From NCBI GenBank assembly GCA_037903475.1, contig JBAJFG010000074.1, forward strand, positions 310,001 through 374,000: a stretch of 64,000 nucleotides of DNA, read 5' to 3'. Shown one piece after another: positions 1-11,600 of this stretch. The notes below the pieces were generated by a model. That model searched no databases. It was not told the origin of the DNA and saw only the letters and a program-made list of their open reading frames with translations. The stretch comes from Ancylostoma caninum (taxonomy: Eukaryota > Nematoda > Chromadorea > Rhabditida > Ancylostomatidae). The position numbers and the translations under genes are program-made. Every line of letters starts with the position of its first letter. Within the stretch, counting starts at the first letter, position 1.

Positions 1-1260
1 AACTAGCGCGTGAAATACCTTTATGTTAATGATCACTGGGTGCTCAATGTATTTAGCAGCTCAAGGCAGCAATTAACAGCTCATTCCCAAGAACAAGCAC
101 ACAATCGTGGTTGTCAATAAAAGAGTCAAAAAAGGAGGTTGAGGGTAATAACGTATATAACCGACTGGCGAACTATAGTTGGGAGTAGGGGAAAACTGAT
201 AACATTTCAGTCATTCCAGCCAGAAAATAGCAGCAAAACGCGAATTGCGAGGATTTTTCCGGAAAGCTCATGTTACACGTACCCTTTAATCCTAATATCA
301 CGAAGCATCTGGTTGTAATGAAAACAATCAGCCAGTGCGTGGCAATAGTCCTCCTCGGAAAGCACAGGCTGAAATAAACATGGTATATTTATAGTGATCC
401 TAAACTACCCGAAATCCCCAACATTTATTCTGCCAGTGGAAGTAAATTCCATTTACTTACAAGAAAAGATAAAACCATTTCTGAGCCGATACCGAATTCA
501 TGAAACCCTCGAAATGTGATGTAGTAATGAGACGTCTTGCTTCAAAATCCATATCTCAGTTGATGGAAATTAACCGTGATTTGTGGACCACGGGTTTTTC
601 TGCGAAAATCCAAGCACGTCAGCAAATGAGTAAGGTTCTGGTAATTTCCTTTCCCTTTCTAAGGCCAAAAGAGAAAGGTACTGCAAGTGTTCGCAAAATA
701 GGCCAAATTTATAATTAAATTCACTGGTCCAGACCGGCTCGCACGCGCCGCTTCATCTGACCTCACTGTTCTCACTCTCCTTTCTGTGGTTTGGCGCGCG
801 CGAGCGGGTCAGAACCAGTGGAGCATTTTATATACACTGGGCGTCGATGGAGGTGCCTTTTCCTCGGGTTCGATAAGCACGCCGCGCATTCGCACCGCTT
901 GCGCTGTAATGCCATGACACGAAGCAGGGTTTTCTTGACACTTTTCGTCTCATACGATGCAAGCTATCAAGAAAACTAACTAGTAATCAAGGGAACCACG
1001 TGCTTTGCCATCACTGCAAGATTCCAGGGCGAGCTCCGCGGTCGCGTGGGAACCTTCCCAACTCCGGGGAAACGCACCTTTACCGACGAGGGTAAGAAAG
1101 GGAAAGTTCTCACCCGGAATTTAGTGGTTTGTTCCTCGTAGCGTTCACGAGGCTGAGGCGTATTTGGACGATGTTCAGATCCTTCCCGTTCTTTGAAATG
1201 GTATGGCTCTACTTTAGTCGCTAAAGCAATAAAGAATAAAGAAAAAGAATAAATAAAAGA
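1..1260. other. No gene recognised
   Basis: I see no convincing exon, RNA gene or repeat family here. Open frames at 500-718 and 791-979 on + are short, lack recognisable motifs and have no good splice signals around them. Confidence 0.5.
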
Positions 1261-1311
1261 AAAATCGTCGGTGAAATGGGAGTTGGGGGGGGGGTACTCC
1301 TGTGAAACCCA

Positions 1312-1390
1312 AGCCTAAGTCTTAGGCTTAGGCTTAAACCCACACTTAAGCATAGGATCAGGCTAAGGCTAGTGCTTTTAATTAGGCTTA
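1312..1390. repeat. Interstitial telomere-like TTAGGC block
   Basis: Two perfect adjacent TTAGGC hexamers lie at 1322-1333, with an inverted GCCTAA just before (about 1313), degenerate GGCTAAGGCT units after, and another TTAGGC near 1382. TTAGGC is the nematode telomere repeat. The block is short and decayed and is flanked by a G run (from about 1285) and a C run (1422-1432). It could be a healed break, a telomere relic or chance. Confidence 0.45.
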
Positions 1391-1457
1391 CAAGGTGAAG
1401 CCTATGACCTTTTATACGGTGCCCCCCCCCCCACTCCCTTTCCGGCAAATCGTCCTT

Positions 1458-1811
1458 TCAGCCATCGAATTCAGGAATGTTTTGCTCAGAAAAGCAACTA
1501 TCCAAACCTTCCGTCAGGGATACCGTCATCCGTTTGCGGTCGCTTCTACTGCGTCTAGGCTTCCGCAACTTGCGGCACTGCAGCTTCTCAACGTTTGCGT
1601 CGTTTTCTTCTTGGGTGCACGGATCATCTTCATCGACTTCCTTCTTCACGAGAGTCGCTTTGACTGGTGCTAATTTACCTCGAAAAGCAACTGGATGGCT
1701 ACACCCAGAACAATCGCAAACGTTTTCGGGATGACTTGCTCGTCTGTTCGAGCGAACTGAAAAATTACTGTAGTCATAGATCATAACCTTGCGAAAAACT
1801 TCTGCAGACAC
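1458..1811 (-). CDS. Possible terminal exon of an unknown charged protein
   Basis: An open frame on - follows a possible acceptor (tgtctgcag) and has no ATG at its upstream edge, so it would be an internal or last exon. The product has a CDCSGC cysteine cluster, then an acidic stretch (EVDEDD) and a basic stretch (RKLRKPRRSRSDRKR) before the stop. That composition is more protein-like than its neighbours, but I recognise no domain and find no partner exon. It could be a chance frame. Confidence 0.22.
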   Translation of the reverse strand: MSAEVFRKVMIYDYSNFSVRSNRRASHPENVCDCSGCSHPVAFRGKLAPVKATLVKKEVDEDDPCTQEENDANVEKLQCRKLRKPRRSRSDRKRMTVSLTEGLDSCFSEQNIPEFDG

Positions 1812-1965
1812 TTACGCCGCCGCTTGAGTGAGGTGTCAAGGTTCTCAATAGATGCAGACGGTTCCACAGGTTCCTGAAGAAGTCAGGTTGTGAAGGAAAA
1901 AACGGCACTATTCCACTTCCACGGACCCAAAAACTTGATTTTTTTTTCGATCGAAACTGTGCATA

Positions 1966-2405
1966 GAGGGGGGAGGGGTATTTGAAGTGCTGGACACGAA
2001 TATCGTGTCCCTTTTGTACCGTAACCCCATTTTTGTATGGCTAAGGTAGGTATACTGTAGACACGGAATCTCGCAAAATCCTCTCAAATTTTGTCTACGG
2101 GGGTTATTTGGGGTGCTGATCGCGAATATCGTATCACTTTTGTATCGTAATCCCGCGATCGTAGGAATACGGCAGGTGAACTGCAGGAATTTCAGTTAAA
2201 ATGCCAATTTCAGAAAGAAAGTGGAGGTGGCGTGCAAAATAACATTGATAATCGTGATCAGCGCAAAAAAAAACCTCTATATGCAAAATTCGAGGGGATT
2301 CTGTGACCTATCGTGTCAACAGCATACCCACCGTAACCCCACGAAGATGGGGATATAATGCAAATGGATACGATATTCGTGTTCAGCACCTCAAATAACC
2401 CATAA
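1966..2405. repeat. Short repeat, two direct and one inverted copy
   Basis: A unit of about 55-60 bp recurs at about 1975-2035 and 2099-2155 in direct orientation and at about 2340-2402 inverted. It contains the shared strings GCTG(A)NCNCGAATATCGT and TTTTGTA(T/C)CGTAA. This looks like a decayed repeat with one inverted end. No target duplication was identified. 2406-2828 holds nothing else I recognise, apart from a match near 2470-2510 (AGGCGCCCTCTGTGAGC) to the palindromic repeat at 13.4-13.7 kb. Confidence 0.5.
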
Positions 2406-2832
2406 CCTTCCTATGCAAAGTTTCGGCCGAATTTTTTCCCCGAAATTCCCGAGGACGAAGTCGTAAGTGCGGACAAAGTCAGACCAGGCGCCCTCTGTGA
2501 GCATAGTGCTGAGAGACGCAGGTGGCAAAAGTTGGCTTGCTAGCGTGGGTTTGCTTGGTTATCGTTTCATGAATCCCAGCCCAGAGAATCGGCACGCTTC
2601 AGCCTACTGAACCATACGCATCTTGCATACTTCATTTTTCTTTTCCAGAATTCCCCCACTTTAAATTGCTTTAACCAAACTTTTCAAGTCAGACTAACCT
2701 GCTTTATAAGACTATCGAATGTTAGGCAGTTCAAATGCGCATCGTTCCCCAAATCGTTGGGTTCTTCAAGCTTTACTAAAAAAAAAACGCCATGTCCACA
2801 AGTGCCTAATAAAGCTTCACGTAAATACTTAA

Positions 2833-3295
2833 AGGCAGCAGTAGCTGAAATCCTCGACTCCGAGCTGAGCTGTGGGTGATGAAGTACAGACTCAGCACAT
2901 CATAAATGTGAAACGAACACAGACAATGATGGCTCACCTGCAGATAAAATGGAACATTCGTCGCGAACACGCCTGGCCGTGTTCGTGCGCGGACGAGTCT
3001 TCCCCGGCGCAAAAGCCATTGCGGTGCGTCGTTTGGCGCAAAGGGAAAACGAAATGCATTCAATTCACAGGGTTTCACCGCGGGACTCGGCCAAAACCAC
3101 GCGCCGCAATGGCTTTCGCGCCGGGGAAAACTCGTCCGCGCACGAACACGGCCAGGCGTGTTCGCGACGAATGTTCCATTTTCTCTGCAGGTAAGCCATC
3201 ATTGTCTGTGTTCGTTTCACATTTATGATGTGCTGAGTCTGTACTTCACCACCCGCAGCTCAGCTCAGAGTCGAGAATTTCAGCTCCTGCTGCCT
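2833..3295. mobile_element. Foldback element copy 1 (TTAA-flanked, 463 bp)
   Basis: The element is almost wholly palindromic, with two arms of about 200 bp around a short centre. It begins AGGCAGCAG and ends CTGCTGCCT, and sits between TTAA at 2829-2832 and TTAA at 3296-3299. A near-identical copy lies at 16668-17130. It is a non-coding foldback MITE. The TTAA flanks suggest a TTAA-targeting transposase. Open frames through the arms are by-products of the palindrome. Confidence 0.85.
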
Positions 3296-3362
3296 TTAAG
3301 AAAACAAAGTCTATTGTAAAGAGAATTGTTGAGTGCAAGCAATGTCTTCAATCAGTCATGTA

Positions 3363-3506
3363 CAGTGTTTCTCAAAAATTTTTGCCTCACGCTGAGCCGC
3401 CCGTCAGCTTAGCCACGTCACACCACGTATGATAATGCATAGGTGATGCGGCGCGGCTTAGCAGATGGGCGGTGAAGCACGATGCAAGTATTTTTGAGAA
3501 GGCCTG
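3363..3506. mobile_element. Small Tc1/mariner-type MITE (TA-flanked)
   Basis: A 144-bp element is flanked by TA at 3361-3362 and 3507-3508. Its inverted ends are CAGTGTTTCTCAAAAAT on the left and CAGGCCTTCTCAAAAAT when the right end is reversed. The inner part is also palindromic (GCCGCCCGTC against GATGGGCGG). There is no coding capacity. Confidence 0.65.
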
Positions 3507-3562
3507 TAATTACAGTGTGGTCCAATCGTTATTGCACTGCTGGTATAGTCTGTTCCATGGAC

Positions 3563-3610
3563 GTTTCCCAACTATCTTCCCCCGTGCACGGGGGAAGATA
3601 GCTGGGAAAC
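3563..3610. repeat. 48-bp palindrome, no loop
   Basis: The arms GTTTCCCAaCTATCTTCC... mirror each other about a central GTGCAC, with one mismatched pair. It can extrude as a cruciform or long hairpin. It lies inside the outer inverted-repeat element. Confidence 0.85.
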
Positions 3611-3793
3611 GCTGCAGAGAAGAAGAGGGCGGGAAAGTGCGCAGAGTTTAGAGAGGGTGCAGAGAAAAACAGACGCTGTGCACGAATACTCAACTATCAT
3701 CGCTGGCGAAACGGACTATAATGAGAGTTGCGCCACATCACTCGTTAAACTAGTTGATACGCGTTAGCTCCAAGGGATCAAGGTTTGGGTTAA

Positions 3794-4215
3794 AGGCAGC
3801 ACTCACGGAAATTTTTGTGTTGAAGATTTCGCGGTATATCGGGGTTTTTAGGGACGATGAACTCATTGACAACGATGACATAGCGTGAAACACGCGAAAA
3901 CCACAGAAAAAGATGGCGGTATTTCATGTGTGTCCACAGCGCGGACGAGTGTTCCGTGATGGGTCCCGGCACGGAACCCTGCAAATGGTACGAATTTCAT
4001 AGACACGACCCCGCTGAACCACATGCACACACCCTGTCAATGGCGTTAGTTGGCGCGACGGAACCCTAACGTCCAGAGAGACATACGTGTCCACGACAGT
4101 ATCTTCGCAGGTAGGTGGCCTTTCAAGGTGTTCAGCTTACTGTTGCGATTGTCCAACGGCCGGCTACATGGTAAGCGACTCATTTCAGAAGTGAAAATTT
4201 CCGTGAGTGCTGCCT
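3794..4215. mobile_element. TTAA-flanked MITE (422 bp)
   Basis: The inverted ends AGGCAGCACTCACGGAAATT match for about 22 bp. The element lies between TTAA at 3790-3793 and 4216-4219. It shares the AGGCA terminus with the elements at 2833, 7791, 16668, 17135 and 38398 but has a different interior. Non-coding. Confidence 0.75.
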
Positions 4216-4284
4216 TTAACGCGTATCAACATGTGGTTAACGAGAGATGCGGAGCGGTCCCTGTCAACGGTGCAATAACGATTG

Positions 4285-5004
4285 ATCTTTACCATAGCAT
4301 GACTTCCGATTTGACTTCCGCACAAAGAAGATAAACTGTTGTCATTCACCGTATAAACATACCTGCTGTTATCATTCCTGGTAGGTTTTCACGGTTTTGC
4401 CGACCTTCCCTTTGGTTCAGTAACTGAAAGACAGGATGCCAACTGGCAGGTATGCACTCTTGATGAGATAGTTGCAATGTATCAGCGATAGACCTACCAC
4501 TCCACAAAAGGAATACACGCAAAGCACATCCCTCAACTGCTTAGCCTGACCTTTCTTTGGTTTGGTCCCCGTAGCCTTCGTTACAGGACGCGCACACTAG
4601 GCAATCGTCTCGGGACTCCTCGCTGCTAATCGCAGTCGTCCTTGTTTGCTCACACGTGAATTCTGTTCTACTTGGATTGTTGGGACAATCCTCAAATTAT
4701 TGCTTTCGAATAAGAAAAGATGTTATGGCGGTGTGATGAACACTCACTACTTGGGAAGTTAGAAAACTAGCGACAGAAAAGAGATTGACTTCATTTCTTC
4801 AATTCCGGCAGTTGACAGTTTTTATATGGAAAAAGTGTCTTTGGAGATCACAAATAGGCTAGTAGGCCTGTAGTGATTCCGGTCACTTGTACAGGAATGT
4901 GGTTTCAATGTGATAGGTAAGAGGGCAGCTCCAGTGAATAGCGCTGGAAAATCACTCTTGCACGGCAGGATATCGTACCGCCCATTTGGTCGGCCGCGCC
5001 GCAC
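4285..5004. other. No gene recognised
   Basis: Nothing with coding or repeat structure is clear. Open frames are below 65 residues and lack motifs. Confidence 0.5.
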
Positions 5005-5335
5005 AACCTGCGCTTCGCGGTAGACCAGCTGAATGCTGTTGGCGTCAGCCTATGTGCTCCACTGCTTTCTTGGTGTCTTTGTCTTCATTCTGAAATTCTT
5101 GGGTGAAAACATAAGCAAAGCATCTACAATGGACGCCAATCGCGTTGGCCCACCCGCGGCCTCGAGAAGGACGTCGCGCAACCGCCCCGCGCGCGCAGTA
5201 ACCGATGTTTTCTGCTGTATTTATTCTATTTCTAGTAGCTTTCCTACCCGAAACGTGGGTGGGCCAACTGTATGCCGGCAACGCCTGACAACCACTGCAC
5301 CCAGCTGGTCTGCCGCATCGCGGGTGGTGCTGCGC
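5005..5335. repeat. GC-rich palindromic element
   Basis: GTAGACCAGCTG near 5021 is matched inverted by CAGCTGGTCTGCC near 5302. GGCCCACCCGCGGCC with GAGAAGGACGTC inside resembles the palindromic element at 18046-18305, and the CTGGTCTGCCGC ends recur near 55050 and 55215. It is a dispersed inverted-repeat family without coding content. 5336-5788 holds nothing else recognised. Confidence 0.5.
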
Positions 5336-5796
5336 GACTGAAAAGATGGGCGTATTCTGTGATGCAAGAGAGACTGACTGGCACTGTATTCGACGTTGAT
5401 GACTTTACCATGCCATGTATACATATTATGCCTGGGGAAATAGTTGAAGAGGCGTTAAAGTGGAAACAATACATGAAAGTGAGGAACAATAGGAGAGAGT
5501 GACGACAAAGGCAGGAAATTTGCAGAAATATCCAAGAATAATTATTCCATAATTTCTGCGCTGTCCGAACAGCTCGTGAGGTGCGTGCAAGCGATCCTCG
5601 ACCATTGCAGTGATCGGTACCGATGCCTTGGGTAACCTATTCATCTACTGTAGCGTCATGAATCTCCGGAAAAAAAGTGTATGGCGTCGAGGTTAAGCAA
5701 GATCTTTGAAGAGATAGGCTTTCTGGGTGCTCTTGCAGATGGGGATTCGCAAGAACTAGAGAAATGCTCTTGCTCTCAGCTTGCCTTAGTTCACAC

Positions 5797-6892
5797 CAGG
5801 AATGAGCGGATACGAGATTTCCCATGACCCGGATAACGGTGCGGATAACGGATAGGCCAAAAATGACCGGATAACGGATAACGGATACGTGGTCTGCTAC
5901 AAGGCACCACCTTCTACAATATTAAAACAGATAGAAAGTGATATAGTGTGCGATGTGAATATTGTGGAAAAGAATTGCCACATATTCTTCATCTTGTTAC
6001 TTATCAAATTTCGCCACTCTGAGCAGGACACTGAGCATGGCATATTTATGAAGAGACATAAGTATAGTCATCAGAGTTTACCATAAAGACAACAGCTTCC
6101 AGTAAATTCTGGATACTTGTTGACTTAACTGGCACTCTATGTACATACATAGCTGCTTAAGATGAGAGATATGATGTGATGTGTTTTTTACTACAATCTT
6201 GGAAGGCTGGTCCTTCCAAGGTCTTGTTTTAGGAGTGGGAGAGGGGAGGGGGAGTTCTGGATGGAGCTGCGGCTTCGCTTCATATATCGTTTGTGGAGTT
6301 CTAGTAAACCTCTTCGTACTGACTGACTATTATGATTGTATTGACTCTCGAACGATATTTGATCAATAGATTCAAAAATTGATAGGAACAGTAAGGTGCA
6401 ATGAATATTCGAAATATGAACCTTGCGAGGAAGGGGCATCGAGGAGATGCTAGATCACTAATTTCAACGTTCAGATAGATGGTAAAGTATCTGAACGTTA
6501 AAATCAACGTTGTGGATGGTCAAGCATTAATCAACGTTGCCGATAATTTCACAAATGACGGATGTGCGGCGGCTACCTCACATTGTCGAATGACCCAGAA
6601 AACGTGAGCAAGATTTCTTTTTGGGCAGGTATAAATAAGTACGTATTACCTTCTCATACCTTTCTACGAGATTCTAAACATTGATGACGTGAACCGCTGA
6701 AATGCGCTAGATAATACTTGTTCAAATGGAGGCTCTTCTTAGTTTTGAACATGCAAAATGAAGCCACTATTTTTGGCCCCTCCGCACCGTTATCCGACGC
6801 CAAAAGCGATAACGGTGCGGGTAACGTATAGGCCAAAAGGTACGGACAACCGCAAAACGGATAATCTGATACGGATAATCCGCTCATCCCTG
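5797..6892. mobile_element. hAT-like non-autonomous element 1 (1.1 kb)
   Basis: The ends CAGGAATGAGCGGAT (left) and its inverse ATCCGCTCATCCCTG (right) are flanked by 8-bp repeats GTTCACAC (5789-5796) and GTCCACAC (6893-6900), matching at 7 of 8 bases. Just inside both ends are clustered, opposed copies of a GGATAACGG motif (5826-5885 and 6786-6885), as expected of subterminal transposase-binding sites. CAGGG-type termini with 8-bp duplications are typical of the hAT superfamily. The interior has no recognisable transposase. A hairpin (AACGTTCAGATA, 6466-6499) lies inside. Confidence 0.7.
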
Positions 6893-7107
6893 GTCCACAC
6901 CTTATAACGACCTCTTCAGAAATGACCCATATTTTTGGAAGAACTCGATGTTTGTTTGACCCAGTTTTTTGCAAGTCGTTTATCCTATCCAGTAATCCAG
7001 TATCCCCACTAGAAACCACTATGCTAGAAATTGCTTTGTCAATTTCTTGGGGTTTGTGGGGCGGTAACTCGGGGGAGTTGTGGGCTTCAGAGAACACATA
7101 TAGGCGA

Positions 7108-7252
7108 CGTCAACCACGATTGCACCTACTCGCGGCCTGGAGCACTGCATCACCAATGCGGTGCGGCTGGGCGCTGTGGTAGTCGGGTGCTGCCTTGACC
7201 GCGCCGCGTAGATGGAGCGGCGCACCAGGCCGCGGAGAGGTGTAATCGTGAT
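7108..7252. repeat. Palindromic repeat (about 145 bp)
   Basis: GTCAACCACGATTGCACCT on the left mirrors AGGTGTAATCGTGATTGAC on the right, with GC-rich inner arms (CGCGGCCTGG). Probably a small MITE. No coding potential. Confidence 0.6.
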
Positions 7253-7361
7253 TGACGCTCCCTGCAGGTCGTATTACGTTTATTTACAGAAATTATGGAA
7301 ATTCCCATGTCTCAAGTGAGAAGTTCCAAGAAAGGCTAAACATCGAAATCTTGCCACTTGT

Positions 7362-7586
7362 AGGGCAAGTTATACTCGATGCGTGCGACTGACGCGCGTG
7401 CATGTGATGAAGAATAGGAGTCGCAGTTGCACCTCACGCGCACGCGTTTACGGCGTCACGGCGGCCGCGCGTTCTCTTCATTTAGGATTTGCATGACGCT
7501 TCGACCGGTATCCATGGGAAATCCTTCGCAAACGAATGTGTGCGCTTGACGCGCGAGTGACATACGCAACTAGTGTAAATTTCCCT
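7362..7586. mobile_element. AGGGCAA-family MITE, copy 1
   Basis: The inverted ends read AGGGCAAGTTATACTCGATG and, from the right, AGGGAAATTTACACTAGTTG, followed by GCGT-rich subterminal sequence (GACTGACGCGCG). Related copies are at 19464-19680, 41913-42149 and 50898-51105. No target duplication was settled. 7587-7786 holds nothing recognised. Confidence 0.6.
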
Positions 7587-7790
7587 TATATGGCATGAGA
7601 TTCTCCTGAGAACCAGTGAGGGCAGCTTCATGGGTACTGTCTTGACAATTTTGCCTATATCCGCGAAGATGCAACTTCTATGGATTCTCCCTTGAGGTTC
7701 TTCGGCTGCTTGCTAGGATCTCCGTCCAAAACCTTGGTCGCTCAAAATAAGACAAGGTGTGTTCCTTGGATGCTGCTTCCGCTATGTTAA

Positions 7791-8261
7791 AGGCACTGTA
7801 TCACCTCATTTTGGGTATCGAGATATCCACAGACTCAGGTGCAGCTCGAGGCGCTGATTCCAATGATGTGCTTGATGTCAGGAAACACCCTCGAAAACCC
7901 CTACTTTTAAGGCAAAGTTAGATACAGAAGCGGACGAGTTTCCTTGCTAGGAAGCTAGCAAAAGCGAAGCTGAGAAGCTGAGATTGCACATTAAAATGAA
8001 CTTCACAGCAGCAGCTATTATCAAACAAACGAACATTTCCGTGTTGAAAAACCATGCCGCACCCTCAGCAAGCTCTTGCTGCGGAATTAACCCTCTCGTC
8101 CACCGGCCGAGAATTTCGAAACTCTCGGCCAAAGAAACCCGTAACTTATGGGGTTTTCGACGTTTCCACGAAACTTAAAGTACATTTTTGTGCTCAGCGG
8201 CTCGCGTATGTCCGACTGAGATGGGAATCTCGAATGCGGCCCATGAGCTGAGACACTGCCT
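7791..8261. mobile_element. TTAA-flanked MITE, AGGCACTG family, copy 1
   Basis: The ends AGGCACTGTATCACCTCAT and, from the right, AGGCAGTGTCTCAGCTCAT are flanked by TTAA at 7787-7790 and 8262-8265. Interiors match the elements at 17135-17577 and 38398-38720 (for example the GCACCCTCAGC segment). Non-coding. 8262-8609 is unrecognised sequence upstream of the CTLD gene. Confidence 0.75.
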
Positions 8262-8609
8262 TTAAGTTCGGGGATAAACGCCCCACTCCACGTCAAGACT
8301 ACAGTCTCCAATGATTTCTTACTATCACTCTGGTGATATACACCATTGTGCATCACATCCATTGGTTGGTTTCATTTGCGCATTCGTTTACTCCGTGACA
8401 GTGCTCAACTGTTGCGTTGTTTTCTCTTGCCAATCCACGAGGACTCCATCTCTCTTGTTACGTGATAGATTTGAGTAAGAACGTGAGGATGGGTAAAATC
8501 TGTCCGGCATGTTCAGTGCACTAAAGTGCATGGGAGATAAGAATCAGATCATTCTCTTCCTCCACATGTAATTACCAATTTTAGGTTAACCGAAGGAACC
8601 AGTTCCAAG

Positions 8610-11600
8610 ATGATTTTTACTCATATGCGAACTGTGACAGAAGTTACAATCCTTTTGGATATTATCCCCCTTGTTTCTGCAGGTAGGTATTCAAATCTGT
8701 TTGTGAGTGGTCACCTTGTAGAAATGAGAGAATCTTCAGCTCTTTCAGCTAATATTCTACTCACAGTTTTTGATGAATGTGTTGCTTAGATAGCACTATG
8801 CAAACATAGAGCATTTGGTTCCTCGCGTTTCCTTCTCAGACAGCTGGATAACCGGAGGGCATCAGCCGTTTGGACATCTTCGGAGCATCTCCAGACTTCG
8901 CCAGTTGGAACTGAATCGAAACAAACCATAAGAGATAACGATGCTAGATAAACGATACGCATCGACGTTACATCGCCACGTTACATCGCCTTGGATCGCC
9001 TCGAAACGGAGCTTATCACTCCTCTTCGCGTGTTCTACTTGAAGATATTCCCAAAATGAACTGGCGGTGTGAATGATAGCAATAGTAGTAGAAACGATGC
9101 CTATCGATTGCCAACCCCATTGATTATCATCCTTCTTACGTCTGCGTCTTCTTCGTCCCTTCATTCACCATCATTCGTACTGTCCATGTGGCGATTGCAT
9201 GGCTATGCGTGGGTTTTGCATGGATTTGACCATTGCTGGTGTGTAACTACTGATTAAAAGACTGCATGTTTTAATGGTGGGATTTGCATCTTTTAGTCTC
9301 ATGCAAAACACGGTTTTTAAGTTCCCTGAGTCAAATAAGGTCCAAGCCATACGCTACATTTACAGTGCATCGAAGTCCGATCCGGTTGGATAAGAAAAGA
9401 TACCTATCGATCTCTATCCGTATCGATACGTATCTTTTCTTATCCAGCCGGATCGGCCTCCGATTCACTACAAATGCTCAGACACTCGTGCCGCGCGAGC
9501 CCACGTCGGATGCCGTGCGAGCGGACATCTCTAGCGCCGCCCGAACGGTAATCGAAGGCCGCCCACTCGGTAATCGAAGAACGCCCACACGATAATTGCA
9601 CGCCGCTCGCATGGAAATCGCTGCCCGCCCGAACGGAATTTGCTGGCCGCTCGTACGGAGTAGGGTGGCCTATCGCACGGAATCCCTGGCATAACAGCTG
9701 TTCATTTCGGTATACCACCCTACTTTCCACCACGCTCAATTTGAATGAGAACAAATTGCATAAGAATCAGAATTATTCTATAACAAAAAGTACATTTGCG
9801 CCGTAGAAAGAATTTGGACAACTGAAGGAAAAAAAACCATAATCCACAACGGACCAGTTGTGGGTGAACACCTATGAAACAATGAAAAGTCAGAGGTGGG
9901 CCCGTAGTAAAGTGTGATGGCGGTGAGATTAACTCCAAAACTCATCACCAATCTTTAGGCAATGGTTGCATGCCAGCCCACATCCATGAAGTGTAGGATG
10001 GCAGATCGTCGCCGTACACGTTACTGCTAGAGCACACATGTGCGATCATCGCCATGTTGGAAGCTCATCACCCTCTCAAGCTGTGGAAATAGTGGGAGAG
10101 ACGAGTAGACACAGAATTAGCTACCCCAACCGTCTCACTCTGCGTCTACTCGCCTCTTCCACTATTTTCAGAGCTAGGGAAGGCGATGAGCTTCCAGAAG
10201 GGCGACGATCTCCTCTGTTGCCACATGCATGCTCAAGCAGTGCATGGGTGGCAATGATCTGCTATCCTACACTTCGTGGATGTGAGCTGGCATGCAATAA
10301 TTTCCTATAGAGTGGTGATGAGTTTTGGAGTTCATCTCACCGCCAAGACACTTTACTACGGGCTTTGGTCTCATTCATCTTCTCTAGAGCCAGAGAGACT
10401 TGCAAGGAGCACTCTTTTGTGTTTTCTCTGAAAGGACCTGTCATTCAGTCACAACTCATTTCGAGAGTACATGCCTAATAAATTTCAGAATAGATTGTAA
10501 TTGCAGAATCTCACATTAACGGATGTCCAACGACTTTTTCCGTGATCATTCTCATACGATCTTATATCCTTCCTAGAAAAAAACTTTCGTGAACATAAAT
10601 GGCCACTGCTCAGAGGCAGAGATTGAACAAAAGCTTACGTCATTTGAAAAGCTTGAAAAGCTTCAAATAACTCTTGTCAGCACAAAGGAGTTAGGGATTA
10701 GATGGAAATATAGCGACAACTGAGGGCGGCAGCCTATTGGAATCAGATCGGTCCACTTTAACGAACTTCATCGACCCCCTCCTCTTTTTATTACACCTTA
10801 AAGCACCTATCAGAATATGGGCGCTCCTCGATGTCATTTCCAAGCCACCAAAAGTATGTTTCACCCCCATATTGACGAGTTCCCATCTCTGCCTAGTTCT
10901 TGCTGCACTGGCATCTTCAATCCGCACATGAAGTTACGAACTAAGAAAATAGGAGTCAGGAGTGCCCCACTTCTCATGCAATTTCTCCCGTCCAAACGCT
11001 GGCTAATCCCCAACGAAAGGTGTGAGCGAGGACTTTGACTTTGTTAACTTTGCCCATCATGAGTAGTGTTGAATCAGCACCTATGCCATAACTGTCTACA
11101 TTCGATTTTTACCCACTTATCGCAGCATTGCAACTTATATGTTCATTGTTTACAGTTGGATCTTTTGAGAAACTGTGTACTCGGCCGTTCTTCCAAGGTA
11201 GAGGAATACTGCGGGTATGTTAAGTACTACTAGTTCATAAGAATTTTCCAACTTGCGACTATGCACTATTGAACTTTGCATAGGGATTGACATGTGACGT
11301 GTACTATCCGATTAGCACAAATGACTCGTTAGAAGCGTTCGACTTATGCACGAGAGGCTCCCCTCATAAATTTACTACATACGCTCATGGGCCTTCTACT
11401 AGGTGCACATATGGTGATTATTAGAACATTAGCTCACACAGTACTATTACGCATAATCCTTCGTCGTTTCAGTGAAGACTTACGACTGCAGCGAAGACGA
11501 GCTGATTCTAGGCGATCGATGCCTACAAGTCAAGAATTATACAGTCTTTAGCCCTAATGATGCTTGTGGCAATTCACAGAAATTACACATTTTCCAGAAC

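Larger units (their letters stand above)
3522..4284. repeat. Outer inverted-repeat element enclosing a MITE
   Basis: CAATCGTTATTGCAC near 3523 is matched inverted by GTGCAATAACGATTG near 4270. Further in, TTGATACGCGTTA near 3750 is matched inverted near 4217. The outer element therefore encloses the TTAA MITE at 3794-4215 and a separate perfect palindrome at 3563-3610. The boundaries are approximate. Confidence 0.55.

Noticed and set aside
2872..3228. 118-codon frame repeated at 16707-17063
   Set aside because: Conserved only because both lie in the same foldback element; it is open because the palindrome is GC-rich.
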